Source: an uncultured Lewinella sp. (GTDB lineage: Bacteria; Bacteroidota; Bacteroidia; Chitinophagales; Saprospiraceae). Taken from it: a stretch of DNA of 42,433 nucleotides. Location: NCBI GenBank assembly GCA_937949535.1, contig CALEDI010000076.1:1-42433 (forward strand), in the 5' to 3' direction. Shown piece after piece: positions 7,175 to 15,133 of the stretch (within the stretch, counting starts at the first letter, position 1; each line of letters starts with the position of its first letter). The notes beneath the pieces are model-generated. The model was not told the DNA's origin, did no database searches, and saw only the letters and a list, made by a program, of their open reading frames with translations. A program made the translations under genes and the position numbers.

Positions 7175-8896
7175 CTACGCCCCAAACACCCGCTCCAACA
7201 TCCGCACCGTAATCAAGTAAGTTGGCCGAACACCATCAGCCCCGAGGCTGCCGCTAGCTAGGGTATGCCCGGTAATGAGCGGGTTGTCGCTGGCGTAATA
7301 GGCATACCGGAGTTTCAGGTCTGGGTTAACGGATTTCCGGATGTGGGTGGCCGCCTGGATGGCTTTTTGGTAGTGTGCGCCCTCCATTTCCAGACCGGCG
7401 GCCTTCCAACTGCTGGTCAGGAAGTAATCCAATATCGGGATGTTCTGGAGGCTGGTGCCGAGCACCGTCACCATCGGCCCTTCGTAAACGGCCATTCCTT
7501 CGCCTTCAAAATCGGCGGCAACGAAGTCGTTTTTGAAGGGGTAATTGTCGGCAGTTCCCTCAAAGATGTGGGCGTCGGGTACCATGATGTCGCCCTTGCG
7601 CCCGTCTAGGATGCCGGCCTTGCCCATGATGTTGATGCTCTCTACGGGCATGTCGTATACGCGACCGGTTTCGGGGTCGTGGTAGGGGCGCAGCAGCTCG
7701 TCCATGCTTTCGTAGGCCTGTTCGCCGAAGGCGTAGTCCATCACGAGGATGACGGGGGCTTGGTCGGGGTTCTTGCTGGGCTGGAAGTTCAGCTCGGGCG
7801 CGATGTGTTTGGGGTCAAACTGTGCGGTATCGAAGAGCTGTACGCCGAGGTTGGTTCCGCTGTTGTCGGCTATTTCGATGAGCCCGTTCTTGCGGGCCAC
7901 GTCGAAGACGAGCGGGCGGAGGTGTTTGTAGTCGGTTTGGCTCATGGCGCGGGCGTACTCAAAGAGGCCTTTGTGTTTTTTGAGCTTTGGGGCCAGCGCA
8001 GCGGCCCCGAAAATGCTGTTGGCTACGCTGTGCAGGTTGGCGCTGATGATGTGGATTGGGCGCTCAATGAGCTTGTGTTTCAGCAAAACAGCCTTGATGT
8101 TGGTGGCCCATATCTCGCCGAAATAGTGGTGGCCGGTGCTGTCGCGTAGGCTGCTGCTGAAGGTGATTTCGCGGTCTTCGTCTAGGTCGCGTTCCAGTTT
8201 GGCTAACCGGCCTAGCCAGTAGGTGATGTGGAAGAGGGAGTTTACATGGTCGTTGCCCGCGAAGCGTTTGCAGGCGTCCACAACTTCGTCGTAGGTACGG
8301 CCCAATAGGGTGCTGAGGTAGGTGTAGGCGGTTTCTAGCTTGAAGTCTTTTTCGGTTTGTTCCTGTACTACGATTTCTTCGAGCAGTTCCCATTCTCGTT
8401 TTGGCCGTCCTTTATTGTCCATGCTGTTGTCATGGATTTTATTGGCTTCGGCGTAGAGGAAGGTAAGATGGGTCAGGATGTCGTAGATGTCTGACCGGCC
8501 GCGCGTCATCTCGATGTACATCTCGTTGTCGTCGATGCGGTAAGCGCTGCGGCGGCGGGCGGGGGCGATGATGGGCTCGAAGTTGGAGTTTTCGTAGCCT
8601 TCTCGGGTAATCAGTTTGATGAAACGGCACTCCTCAATGCCCTTCGGTAGGCGGTTGAAGACGTAGTGGAGGCCGTTGAGTTCTACTTTTTCTGCGTCGG
8701 CGATGCTGCCGTAAATTTCTGGACGCAGCAGCATCAGGTTGTCCATCAGGGTTTTACCGCTCAGTCCTCCCGGCTTATAGCTGCCCCGAATCAGCAAATG
8801 CCGCATGGCGATGTAGAGGCGTTGTACGGCGGTACGGGATTCTTGGGCGCGGGTGCGGTTCTGCATAGTTTGGGTCTTGTCGTTGGGAGTAGACAA
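7175..8896 (-). CDS. Conserved Bacteroidota protein, nucleosidase-like C-terminal region (possibly DUF6909)
   Basis: This is a 573-residue soluble protein with no signal peptide or membrane segment. The N-terminal two thirds look helical and are not recognised beyond a general resemblance, from memory, to the Bacteroidota family DUF6909. The last 200 residues resemble the nucleoside phosphorylase/AMP nucleosidase fold. They include PVILVMDYAFGEQAYE, a Gly-rich stretch VESINIMGKAG, the segment GLEMEGAHYQ near residue 500 (compare the ME[GS] ribose-binding motif of that superfamily), and YYASDNPLITG in the position of the catalytic SD motif. The start at 8896 is favoured; an ATG ten codons later is an alternative. 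The gene stands alone, convergent with the Uma2 gene. The enzymatic role is inferred, not shown. Confidence 0.75.
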   Translation of the reverse strand: MSTPNDKTQTMQNRTRAQESRTAVQRLYIAMRHLLIRGSYKPGGLSGKTLMDNLMLLRPEIYGSIADAEKVELNGLHYVFNRLPKGIEECRFIKLITREGYENSNFEPIIAPARRRSAYRIDDNEMYIEMTRGRSDIYDILTHLTFLYAEANKIHDNSMDNKGRPKREWELLEEIVVQEQTEKDFKLETAYTYLSTLLGRTYDEVVDACKRFAGNDHVNSLFHITYWLGRLAKLERDLDEDREITFSSSLRDSTGHHYFGEIWATNIKAVLLKHKLIERPIHIISANLHSVANSIFGAAALAPKLKKHKGLFEYARAMSQTDYKHLRPLVFDVARKNGLIEIADNSGTNLGVQLFDTAQFDPKHIAPELNFQPSKNPDQAPVILVMDYAFGEQAYESMDELLRPYHDPETGRVYDMPVESINIMGKAGILDGRKGDIMVPDAHIFEGTADNYPFKNDFVAADFEGEGMAVYEGPMVTVLGTSLQNIPILDYFLTSSWKAAGLEMEGAHYQKAIQAATHIRKSVNPDLKLRYAYYASDNPLITGHTLASGSLGADGVRPTYLITVRMLERVFGA

Positions 8897-8927
8897 CGCA
8901 AATGCAGTTTTTGTTTTGGCTCCGATG

Positions 8928-8956
8928 TTTTTTAGGGCGGCGGCGCGCAGGTGCAG
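8928..8956 (-). repeat. GC-rich dispersed element, copy 1
   Basis: Read on the minus strand this copy gives TGCACCTGCGCGCCGCCGCC followed by CTAAAAA. It belongs to the family with consensus TTGCACCTGCGGCCGCGCC plus an A-rich tail. It lies just upstream of the gene ending at 7175. Confidence 0.6.
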
Positions 8957-9094
8957 AGTGGGTTGGAAGTTGGTTGTCCCAGGATAACACTACTCTACAT
9001 TTTTGGCTCCCTCTCCGCTGAGCCGGAGGCGAGCACGAAGTACTGCGAAGCAAACTGTGTTGGAGAGGGCGGGGGGAGAGGTGTAAAATCAAAA

Positions 9095-9285
9095 ATGGTA
9101 ACAATTTAGGTGAGCTCCAAGAACGGACGCTCGGAGGTTCCGACTTCGTCAGGAACGCTCCGAGGTCCTTCACCTCGTCATAAATACGAAGGACCTCGGA
9201 GCGTTGCAACTGCTGAATTGCGAAGCAATTAATGCAGTTGTAACCTCCGAGCGTCCGTTCCTTGGCCTACCTAAACAGTTACCAA
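9095..9285. repeat. 190-bp nested palindrome with three stems
   Basis: The outer arms include a perfect 19-bp match (9121-9139 with 9242-9260). They extend outward with interruptions through CCAAG/CTTGG, TTAGGT/ACCTAA and TGGTAAC/GTTACCA to about 9095 and 9285. Inside are two more hairpins: an 18-bp perfect stem (9154-9171 with 9188-9205, containing CCGAGGTCC) and a third at 9207-9240 (CAACTGC..AATTGC/GCAATT..GCAGTTG). The result is a three-way-junction or cruciform shape. No coding capacity was seen. It could be a MITE-like element, a structured RNA or a large REP-type repeat. Confidence 0.8.
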
Positions 9286-9311
9286 AAATGTAGCGTAGTG
9301 TGGCCCCACGA

Positions 9312-9356
9312 CACAAAAAGCCCCGCCAGAGAAAATCTCCGACGGGGCCTTTGTGC
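9312..9356 (-). terminator. Intrinsic terminator of the DUF937-OmpA gene
   Basis: On the minus strand GGCCCCGTCGGAGA pairs with TCTCTGGCGGGGC around a short loop and is followed by T5, starting 23 bp beyond the stop codon at 9379. Confidence 0.85.
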
Positions 9357-9378
9357 TTGTTGGTGGGGGTGGGAAGAA

Positions 9379-10785
9379 TTACTTCTTCGTTACCCGCGCC
9401 GCGATGCGGCGGTTCTGTGCCTTACACTCAGGCGTGTCGTTGGCTGGGCAAGCAGGGTGCTGTATGCCAAAGCCTTCTGCGGTTAGGCGGGCTGCGTCGA
9501 TGCCTTTCTCTACGAGGGTAGCCATCACGTTGTCGGCACGTCTCTGGGAAAGCTTCATGTTGGAGTCCGGGTTGCCTACGTTGTCGGTGTAACCACCGAT
9601 CTTGAGGTTCACGTCAGGGTAAGCGGTCATTACGGCCACCATATTGTCGATCTGGCGCTTAGAGAACTCCGCGTCGAGGTCAGCGCTTCCAGTATTGAAA
9701 CGAAGGGCGTCGAAGTTGAACCAAGTGCTGTCGTTTACCGCCTTATCGCTCTTGATGAAGTCAATCAGAGAGTATTCAACACCGTCTTTGTTGGCCTCGA
9801 TGGTAGCACCACCGGGGAGAACGAAAGCCCAAAGACCGTCAGCAGTTTCCTTGAGGCTAGAAAGCATGCCGCTACCAGCAGCAACTGCGCCTTCGGCGAG
9901 GTCGCCAGCGCCTTCTACAGCACCTTCGGCGAGGTCGCCAACGCCTTCTACAGCAGCACCTGCCATGTCGGTCATGGAGTCTCCAGCATTTTCGATGCCG
10001 GCGGTTACGTCAGTAGTGTCACAACCACGAAGGCCGAACCACGCTAGGGCGCCGAGGAGGAGGAGAGGGAGCAACCACTTAAGGAAGCCCATGCCGCTAC
10101 TTGCAGCTTCGGTTGCGGTATTGGCAGCAGCAGAAGCTGTGCGTGTTGCGGTATTGGCCGCAGCAGATGCAGCACCTGTTGCAGTTGAAGCAGCAGCAGA
10201 TACGGTACTTGTAGCAGCATCTTTGGCTGCACCGAGGGTTGCCTCAGCTTTAGACTGGCCAAAGCCAAGTACTGCGCTAAGTACGCTCGGGATGGCCGCC
10301 ATGATGGAGCCTTTCTGGCCGAGGAGCATAGATGCTAGTCCGCTAGCATTCATGTTTTGGCCAGTGATCTTCTTCGCGAGGAAGCTCATGATGAAGGGAG
10401 CTGCCATGCCGAGGAGAGAAGAAGAAGAGCTTTTGTTGATGCCCGCCATGCCGCTGATCGCGTCGATCAAGCCGCTGGTCTTGTCGCCAAGTAGGGAGCC
10501 GAGAAGGCCACCACCAGCTTCGCGGGGGTCGTCGTGCGCAAGGTTGCCGCTGCCCATCATGCCGATGAGGTCGCTCAACTCGAAGTTGTCTGCGCCTTTC
10601 AGCATGTCGAAGATAGCACCGAAGTTGCCGCCTTCTGCTTTTTGTACCATGCCTCCAAGAATGGAAGGAAGCAGGCCGCCTAGGGCAGATTCAACGCCGC
10701 TTTGGGATTCGTTGAGTTGTTTGCCGATGGTGCCCATCATTTCAGGGGTAATCATCTTCCCTAGGTTCTCTAAAATAGTTGCCAT
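9379..10785 (-). CDS. DUF937 / transmembrane / OmpA-domain fusion protein
   Basis: This 468-residue protein has four parts. Residues 1-195 resemble DUF937/YidB-type proteins (ITPEMMGTIGKQL, GGLLPSILGGMVQKA, DLIGMMGSGNL, SLLGMAAPFIMSFLAKKI). An Ala/Thr-rich linker near 200-232 repeats an AASAAANTAT unit. One membrane helix lies at about 234-253 (FLKWLLPLLLLGALAWFGL). A second short linker repeats GDLAEGAVEGA. The C-terminal OmpA domain (about 350-468) has FNTGSADLDAEF, GYTDNVGNP, LSQRRADNV, GFGIQHP and NRRIAARV, the peptidoglycan-binding core. With no signal peptide, the DUF937 part should stay in the cytoplasm and the OmpA part reach the periplasm, linking inner membrane to cell wall. It is separated by 226 bp from the next gene upstream on the same strand. 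Confidence 0.9.
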   Translation of the reverse strand: MATILENLGKMITPEMMGTIGKQLNESQSGVESALGGLLPSILGGMVQKAEGGNFGAIFDMLKGADNFELSDLIGMMGSGNLAHDDPREAGGGLLGSLLGDKTSGLIDAISGMAGINKSSSSSLLGMAAPFIMSFLAKKITGQNMNASGLASMLLGQKGSIMAAIPSVLSAVLGFGQSKAEATLGAAKDAATSTVSAAASTATGAASAAANTATRTASAAANTATEAASSGMGFLKWLLPLLLLGALAWFGLRGCDTTDVTAGIENAGDSMTDMAGAAVEGVGDLAEGAVEGAGDLAEGAVAAGSGMLSSLKETADGLWAFVLPGGATIEANKDGVEYSLIDFIKSDKAVNDSTWFNFDALRFNTGSADLDAEFSKRQIDNMVAVMTAYPDVNLKIGGYTDNVGNPDSNMKLSQRRADNVMATLVEKGIDAARLTAEGFGIQHPACPANDTPECKAQNRRIAARVTKK

Positions 10786-11011
10786 GTAAATAGGTAGTTT
10801 GAAAACTGAGCCGGTTTTGTTGTTTTCGGCCAGTTAATCTATGTGATATTACGTTCTTTAGACGAGCAAAAACAAAATAGGGAACATGTCTGTACGGTAT
10901 ATTTTTAACACTTAGCCACAACTTTCTGGTTTTAAGCAGATTGTGCGCTTGTTTTTCTTTTCGTACAACCCTTTTTTGCTTATTTGCAAGCTGTTTGGTC
11001 ATCAGAAATGG

Positions 11012-11356
11012 TCAGGTCAGCGACTGTTTTATTCGTTCGGGCATTAGCTTTCCTTTCCACGCTTCAAGTTGCGCAAATAAGGCCAATAGAAACAATAACG
11101 TAATACCCAAGCCAATTAGTGGGGCTTCATAAACAGGGTGGGAATATCCGTTGGAGGTTTGCCATAGGGCCAAGCCTAAAAGTAGTAGGAAGGCAGTAAG
11201 ACACATCAGCCCTTTGCGGCGTAGTTGTTGGGCTTGCGCTTGGAGCTTGGCCTCTTCCCGGACGGTAGCCATGATGGAGGCTTCGAGGTCAACTTCCGGG
11301 AAGAGTTTGAGATCAGGATTAAGGTATTCCTTTAATGGGTCGTTGTCGGTTGTCAT
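11012..11356 (-). CDS. Small two-helix membrane protein downstream of ECF sigma factor
   Basis: This 114-residue protein has a charged N-terminal half (residues 1-48, with a helical segment EASIMATVREEAKLQAQAQQ) and two membrane helices at about 49-66 and 78-96. It begins 3 bp after the sigma factor gene, so it is certainly in the same transcript. Position, size and topology (cytosolic N-terminal helix plus membrane anchor) fit an anti-sigma factor or regulator of the sigma factor, but no zinc motif (HxxxCxxC) or other recognised anti-sigma signature is visible. That role is inferred from context only. Confidence 0.8.
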   Translation of the reverse strand: MTTDNDPLKEYLNPDLKLFPEVDLEASIMATVREEAKLQAQAQQLRRKGLMCLTAFLLLLGLALWQTSNGYSHPVYEAPLIGLGITLLFLLALFAQLEAWKGKLMPERIKQSLT

Positions 11357-11359
11357 AGC

Positions 11360-11926
11360 TTAAAGAAAGTCTGAAATGTTGGTAATATCGGAAGTTTCTT
11401 GGCAGAGCACGTAAAAGCGGTTGCGCCCTCGGGAGAGTAAAACTTTGACGTGGTTGGCTTTCAGCCCCGAGCAATAGGCTGTTTCCTTTACGGAGAGTTC
11501 CTGAAGGTAGAACAGATGGAGTACCAAGGCTTCTTTGGCGGGCATCTGGGCCAATACCTTTCGGATGGTTCTGGCCCGGTCGTCTTTGGCCAAATTGGCC
11601 AAGGCTTCGTTGGCGATACTGGGGGCTTCCGGCGGGGTACTCATTTCTTCTACCGCCTTCCCGCGCTGGGTTTTCCGAAGGGCCCGTAGTGCTTCATTGA
11701 CGACGATCCGGTACAGCCAGGTCGAAAAAGCGGCCTTACCATCAAACCCCTTCAAGCCCGTAAAGGCTTGCAGGAAACCTTGCTGAACAGCGTCTCGGGC
11801 ATCAGCATCCTGCTTCACCACAGACATCGCTACGGAGAAAGCCATTTGCTGATGCCTTCGGACGAGTACGGAGAACAACTCCGTCTCTCCGCCCCGCACC
11901 CGGTCGATGATGGTTTGGTCTTTCAC
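11360..11926 (-). CDS. ECF-type RNA polymerase sigma factor
   Basis: This 188-residue protein has region 2 at about 10-80 (LFSVLVRRHQQMAFSVAMSVV, DARDAVQQGFLQAFTGLKGF, AAFSTWLYRIVVNEALRALRK) and region 4 at about 125-175 (MPAKEALVLHLFYLQELSVKETA, followed by the recognition helix KANHVKVLLSRGRNRFY). There is no region 1.1 or 3, as is normal for the sigma-70 ECF group. It lies between two small membrane proteins with gaps of 7 and 3 bp and downstream of a secreted serine hydrolase, so all four are likely one operon. Such units usually respond to envelope conditions; the target regulon is not visible here. Confidence 0.95.
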   Translation of the reverse strand: MKDQTIIDRVRGGETELFSVLVRRHQQMAFSVAMSVVKQDADARDAVQQGFLQAFTGLKGFDGKAAFSTWLYRIVVNEALRALRKTQRGKAVEEMSTPPEAPSIANEALANLAKDDRARTIRKVLAQMPAKEALVLHLFYLQELSVKETAYCSGLKANHVKVLLSRGRNRFYVLCQETSDITNISDFL

Positions 11927-11933
11927 GAAAACG

Positions 11934-12278
11934 CTACTCTTTTGCTTGTAGCTGGGCCACGATGAAATACGACGCCAGCAAACTCAACCCGCCGCCAACA
12001 AACATGAAGGCCGGGTAGAGCACGAAAGCTTCGCTAACCGCAGCCATGTGCTCTACCGCAAAAGCCAACAGTAGACCAAGGCCAATGCCGCTCATCAGCA
12101 TGCCGAGTTTTATTCCGAAGTAACTTCGGTACCGGTTGCCTCCACCCTCGTCGAGGGTACCACGGGCAATCTTTGCCATCCGTTCGGTATGGTTGGCTTT
12201 TAAAAAGTAGAAGAGGGTGAAGCCCGCGGTAAGGCAGGCGATGGCGAGCACGAAGCCCGGCCCTAAGTCATCTATCAT
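11934..12278 (-). CDS. Small membrane protein, DUF6249-like
   Basis: This 114-residue protein has three predicted membrane helices (about 7-25, 53-73 and 85-108). The cytosolic loop reads LKANHTERMAKIARGTLDEGG. That loop, with a basic ERMAKIARG segment after the first helix, recalls the DUF6249 family often seen beside ECF sigma factors in Bacteroidota; the family name is from memory. It lies 6 bp after the serine hydrolase gene and 7 bp before the sigma factor gene. It may take part in signalling to the sigma factor, but this is an inference from gene order. Confidence 0.8.
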   Translation of the reverse strand: MIDDLGPGFVLAIACLTAGFTLFYFLKANHTERMAKIARGTLDEGGGNRYRSYFGIKLGMLMSGIGLGLLLAFAVEHMAAVSEAFVLYPAFMFVGGGLSLLASYFIVAQLQAKE

Positions 12279-12284
12279 GGTATT

Positions 12285-14015
12285 TTACTTTGAGGAGGTT
12301 GTTTTATTGAAAAGCAAGTTACGGGCCCTGCTGCCCATATTAAGGGTAAAACCAGCAATGTCGCCCGCCGCCGTTGTCTGGAGTTCAAGACTTTGGAACC
12401 AACCTTTTGCTACAATGAACGCCGTTGGGGAAACTTGCCGAAGCACAGAAGTACCATGAGAAGCATTGGAAAGGTGAAGTTCACCTTCCCGAAGGCTTAC
12501 CCTGAAGTTCTGGCCCAGTTCTTCGCTGTAGTATTCACCAACTACACCATCGGGGCGTTCAAATTCCTCTAAGGCCTTTACCTTTTCCGGAACTTGGAGT
12601 TCTCCTACGGTCTGTTCTCCTTCGGTAATCACGACGCGGTCAACTTCCCCTTCAACTACTTTAAAAGACAAGACCGAATTCATGGGGGCCAAGTAGAAGT
12701 CAGTAAGAGAACGGGCCTCCAGTACAACCGGCTCCATGCCGGCTACGGTAACAACTAGCTTCCCGTCTTCATGAGCGACCAAAACGTCGCGTTCTTTGTT
12801 GAACAGGTAGTTGCCCGAATACAGTGCTAGTAAATCTTCAGGTACGCGAACCTCCTCGTTCACCACTTCTTCTACTTTATCCGTTGCTACATCGGCGGGT
12901 TTCTCAAGGAGCATGGAGATGATCGGTTTTCCTAGTTCCGAGATCGATTCTAGGTTGCCCCAGTTGCTCAGGATGACGAGCGAAATTTCCTTTTCTGGCA
13001 AGTAAGCCGTAAGCATCCGGAACCCGGCAGGCGTACTGCCGGTATGGGAGATGAGCTTGTGCTCACCCAGCATAGAGAAATTCAGCCCGAAGTTGTAGTT
13101 GACGGGCGTACCATCTGTTAGTTGCCCGGGAGTAGTCATGAGGTCAATCAAAGCCCGGTCTCCGTCAACGAAAAAGGTCATCCATTTCTCCATGTCGCTC
13201 AAGGAGGAATAAACGGCGCTAGACCCGATCAGCGACATGCCGTTGTTCTGGTTGAAGCTGAAGTCGGTCCCCGTTCCGTAGTACGCTACCGCCCGGTTTG
13301 GTATCAGCCGAACGGGCGAGTCGTTGGCAAAGCTCGCCTTCATGCCTAGCGGTTCGAAGATGTTTTCTTGGCACCAAGACACAAAGCTTTTGCCGGAGAC
13401 CCGCTCAACGAGCACGGCCAGTAAAACATAGCCCGTATTGGAGTAATCATGCTCGGTACCCGGCGGGAAGTTTAGCGCATTTTGCCGAGCGACGATGCGC
13501 AAGGCCGTAGTGGCGGTGAACTCGCCACCAAAGTTTCCGATTCCATTGAGCTCCCCTACATCCCGCAAGCCACTGGTATGGTACAGCAGATGAGCGATGG
13601 TGATCGGGGTGCCGAAGTCGGGCACTTCCGGCAGGTACTGCCGGATGTCGTCTTCCAACCTGATTTCTCCGGCTTGTATTAGTTGTGCAATCGCAAAGCC
13701 CGTGAACTGCTTAGCGACGGAGGCCAGATCGAAGACGGAGTTTTCCGTGAGCGGCACGCCGTATTCGAGGTTGGCCATGCCGTAGGCCCTGCGGTAAGGT
13801 TGGGCTTGGCCGCGTTTTATGTAGACGGCTACGCCGGGGCCTTTTGCTCCGGCGGGCTGCATAACGTTCTCGATCAGTTCGTCAAGGTCTGCTACCGGGA
13901 GGGCCGCTGGTTGGGCCTGCAAGGAGGCGTAAGTCAAGAACAGAAAGACCAGCGCAGACAGCCGCCTAGTAGAGCGTGCAGTAAAGGCTATTGGGGGAGG
14001 TGAAGTAACCATCAT
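12285..14015 (-). CDS. Secreted serine hydrolase, class C beta-lactamase family
   Basis: This 576-residue protein has a signal peptide ending near AQPAALP (residues 35-40). The penicillin-binding/beta-lactamase fold is clear: S99-V-A-K102 in FDLASVAKQFTGFAI (nucleophile and lysine), YSNTGY near 190 (the YxN motif), and HTGST near 322 replacing KTG. Residues after about 400 form a C-terminal beta-rich region like the lipocalin-style domains of DUF3471 hydrolases. Likely substrates are D-Ala-containing peptides or esters; resistance to antibiotics should not be assumed. It is the first gene of the unit that includes the ECF sigma factor, with 6 bp to the next gene. A -7 box lies at 14071-14078. 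Confidence 0.92.
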   Translation of the reverse strand: MMVTSPPPIAFTARSTRRLSALVFLFLTYASLQAQPAALPVADLDELIENVMQPAGAKGPGVAVYIKRGQAQPYRRAYGMANLEYGVPLTENSVFDLASVAKQFTGFAIAQLIQAGEIRLEDDIRQYLPEVPDFGTPITIAHLLYHTSGLRDVGELNGIGNFGGEFTATTALRIVARQNALNFPPGTEHDYSNTGYVLLAVLVERVSGKSFVSWCQENIFEPLGMKASFANDSPVRLIPNRAVAYYGTGTDFSFNQNNGMSLIGSSAVYSSLSDMEKWMTFFVDGDRALIDLMTTPGQLTDGTPVNYNFGLNFSMLGEHKLISHTGSTPAGFRMLTAYLPEKEISLVILSNWGNLESISELGKPIISMLLEKPADVATDKVEEVVNEEVRVPEDLLALYSGNYLFNKERDVLVAHEDGKLVVTVAGMEPVVLEARSLTDFYLAPMNSVLSFKVVEGEVDRVVITEGEQTVGELQVPEKVKALEEFERPDGVVGEYYSEELGQNFRVSLREGELHLSNASHGTSVLRQVSPTAFIVAKGWFQSLELQTTAAGDIAGFTLNMGSRARNLLFNKTTSSK

Positions 14016-14070
14016 CTAAAGGGGGTTTTCCCGTTAGAGTCACGGCGGGCTCATAAGGTTACAGCGTTGA

Positions 14071-14078
14071 CAAATTTA
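14071..14078 (-). promoter_or_regulatory. Bacteroidota -7 box for the serine hydrolase/sigma factor unit
   Basis: On the minus strand the sequence is TAAATTTG, an exact TAnnTTTG match, about 56 bp before the start codon at 14015. A weak TTGA lies about 23 bp upstream in place of TTTG. Confidence 0.5.
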
Positions 14079-14111
14079 TTTACAGGGGCATCCCTTGCCC
14101 TTCAACTTGCC

Positions 14112-14138
14112 TTGCATCCTGCGGCCGCGCCCCAAAAA
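14112..14138 (+). repeat. GC-rich dispersed element, copy 2
   Basis: TTGCATCCTGCGGCCGCGCC is followed by CC and A5. It lies between divergent promoters of the serine hydrolase and the esterase and contains a GCGGCCGC octamer at 14121-14128. Confidence 0.65.
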
Positions 14139-14204
14139 GAGAGGACTGAGGGTTTTTGGTTCGTTTGCCTTAGCATCCCCTCCAAGGATGTTGCTTAAGG
14201 CCTT

Positions 14205-14212
14205 TATCTTTG
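14205..14212 (+). promoter_or_regulatory. Bacteroidota -7 box for the esterase gene
   Basis: TATCTTTG is an exact TAnnTTTG match 35 bp before the ATG at 14248. It supports that start over an in-frame ATG at 14095, which lies upstream of the promoter. Confidence 0.55.
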
Positions 14213-14247
14213 CTCCCCCACCCTTCTTTGTTTTACTTCCCCACCCC

Positions 14248-15006
14248 ATGCTGAACCACAAAACGTACGGCTCCGGCCCCAACCTCGTCATCCTCCACGG
14301 TCTTTTTGGTATGCTGGACAACTGGAGCACGCTCGGCCGCCGCTGGGCGGCAGACTACACCGTAACGTTGGTAGACCTGCGCAACCACGGCCGCAGCTTC
14401 CACGCCGACGAGATGAACTACGACCTCATGGCAGAAGACGTTGCCACCCTCCTCGAAGCGCAAAGCATAGACGAGTGCTTCCTGATGGGCCACAGCATGG
14501 GCGGAAAGGTAGCCATGCAGACCGCCATCACCTACCCCGACTTGGTGCAGAAGCTGGTTGTGGTAGACATCACGCCCCGCAAATACCGCCCCGGCCACAG
14601 CGATGTCTTCGCGGCCCTAGAAGCTTTTGACCCCGCCGAAGTCGCAGACCGCAAAGAAGCAGCCCGCCTGATGGCCAAGCATATGCCCAGCCCCAGCGTA
14701 CAGTTGTTCCTGCTCAAAAACCTAGCCCGCAACCCCGAAGGCGGTTTCAAATGGCGGATGAACCTGCCGGCGATAAAGGCGAGTTACGAAGGGCTGATCG
14801 GGCCAGTCGGTAATTTAGGAGACGAATATGACGGCCCTACCTTGTTCATTCGTGGTAGCAAAAGCGGCTACGTACAAGATGACGACGTGGAGCTCATCAA
14901 TATACTCTTCCCACAAGCCACCGTGGAGACGGTTGAAGGAGCGGGGCATTGGGTGCATGCTGAACGGCCGGAGGAGCTGTTTGAGATGGTGGGTGGGTTT
15001 TTGTAA
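14248..15006 (+). CDS. ybfF: Alpha/beta hydrolase, YbfF-like esterase
   Basis: This 252-residue protein has a standard alpha/beta hydrolase fold. LVILHGLFGMLDNWSTLGRRWA supplies the oxyanion region, VDLRNHGRS follows, and GHSMGGKVAMQ carries the nucleophilic serine. GAGHWVHAERPEEL near the C-terminus carries the catalytic histidine. The pattern LHGLFG.L.NW and DLRNHG.S is characteristic of the YbfF acyl-CoA/palmitoyl esterase group. There is no signal peptide, so it is cytosolic. An upstream in-frame ATG (14095) is rejected because its extra 51 codons overlap the promoter and the GC-rich element. It ends 127 bp before the glucanase gene and may be independently transcribed. Confidence 0.9.
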   Translation: MLNHKTYGSGPNLVILHGLFGMLDNWSTLGRRWAADYTVTLVDLRNHGRSFHADEMNYDLMAEDVATLLEAQSIDECFLMGHSMGGKVAMQTAITYPDLVQKLVVVDITPRKYRPGHSDVFAALEAFDPAEVADRKEAARLMAKHMPSPSVQLFLLKNLARNPEGGFKWRMNLPAIKASYEGLIGPVGNLGDEYDGPTLFIRGSKSGYVQDDDVELINILFPQATVETVEGAGHWVHAERPEELFEMVGGFL

Positions 15007-15016
15007 AACCTCCCCC

Positions 15017-15043
15017 AGCACCCTGCGGCCGCGCCCAAAAAAA
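15017..15043 (+). repeat. GC-rich dispersed element, copy 3
   Basis: CAGCACCCTGCGGCCGCGCC is followed by C and A7, in the gap between the esterase and the glucanase. It contains GCGGCCGC at 15025-15032. Confidence 0.65.
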
Positions 15044-15065
15044 CGCTCCAACCCAAAACCACCCC

Positions 15066-15073
15066 TATATTTG
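15066..15073 (+). promoter_or_regulatory. Bacteroidota -7 box for the GH5 gene
   Basis: TATATTTG matches TAnnTTTG and lies 60 bp before the start at 15134. No convincing -33 box was seen. Confidence 0.45.
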
Positions 15074-15133
15074 AAGCCTAGCAAGACGATCATCGTCCGT
15101 TTTTATAAAGGAATTGGTTTAAACTACACCATT

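Noticed and set aside
9644-10789. Plus-strand open frame (381 codons) opposite the DUF937-OmpA gene
   Set aside because: The composition (Ala, Pro, Ser and Arg-rich) follows from the Ala-rich linkers of the real gene on the other strand.
12285-14015. Antibiotic-resistance beta-lactamase
   Set aside because: The third motif is HTG and the protein has a C-terminal lipocalin-like extension, as in broad serine hydrolases and D-aminopeptidase-type enzymes; resistance is not supported by sequence alone.
14828-15133. 102-codon N-terminal extension of the GH5 protein
   Set aside because: It overlaps the end of the esterase gene in another frame and lies upstream of a -7 box; a proper signal peptide begins at 15134.
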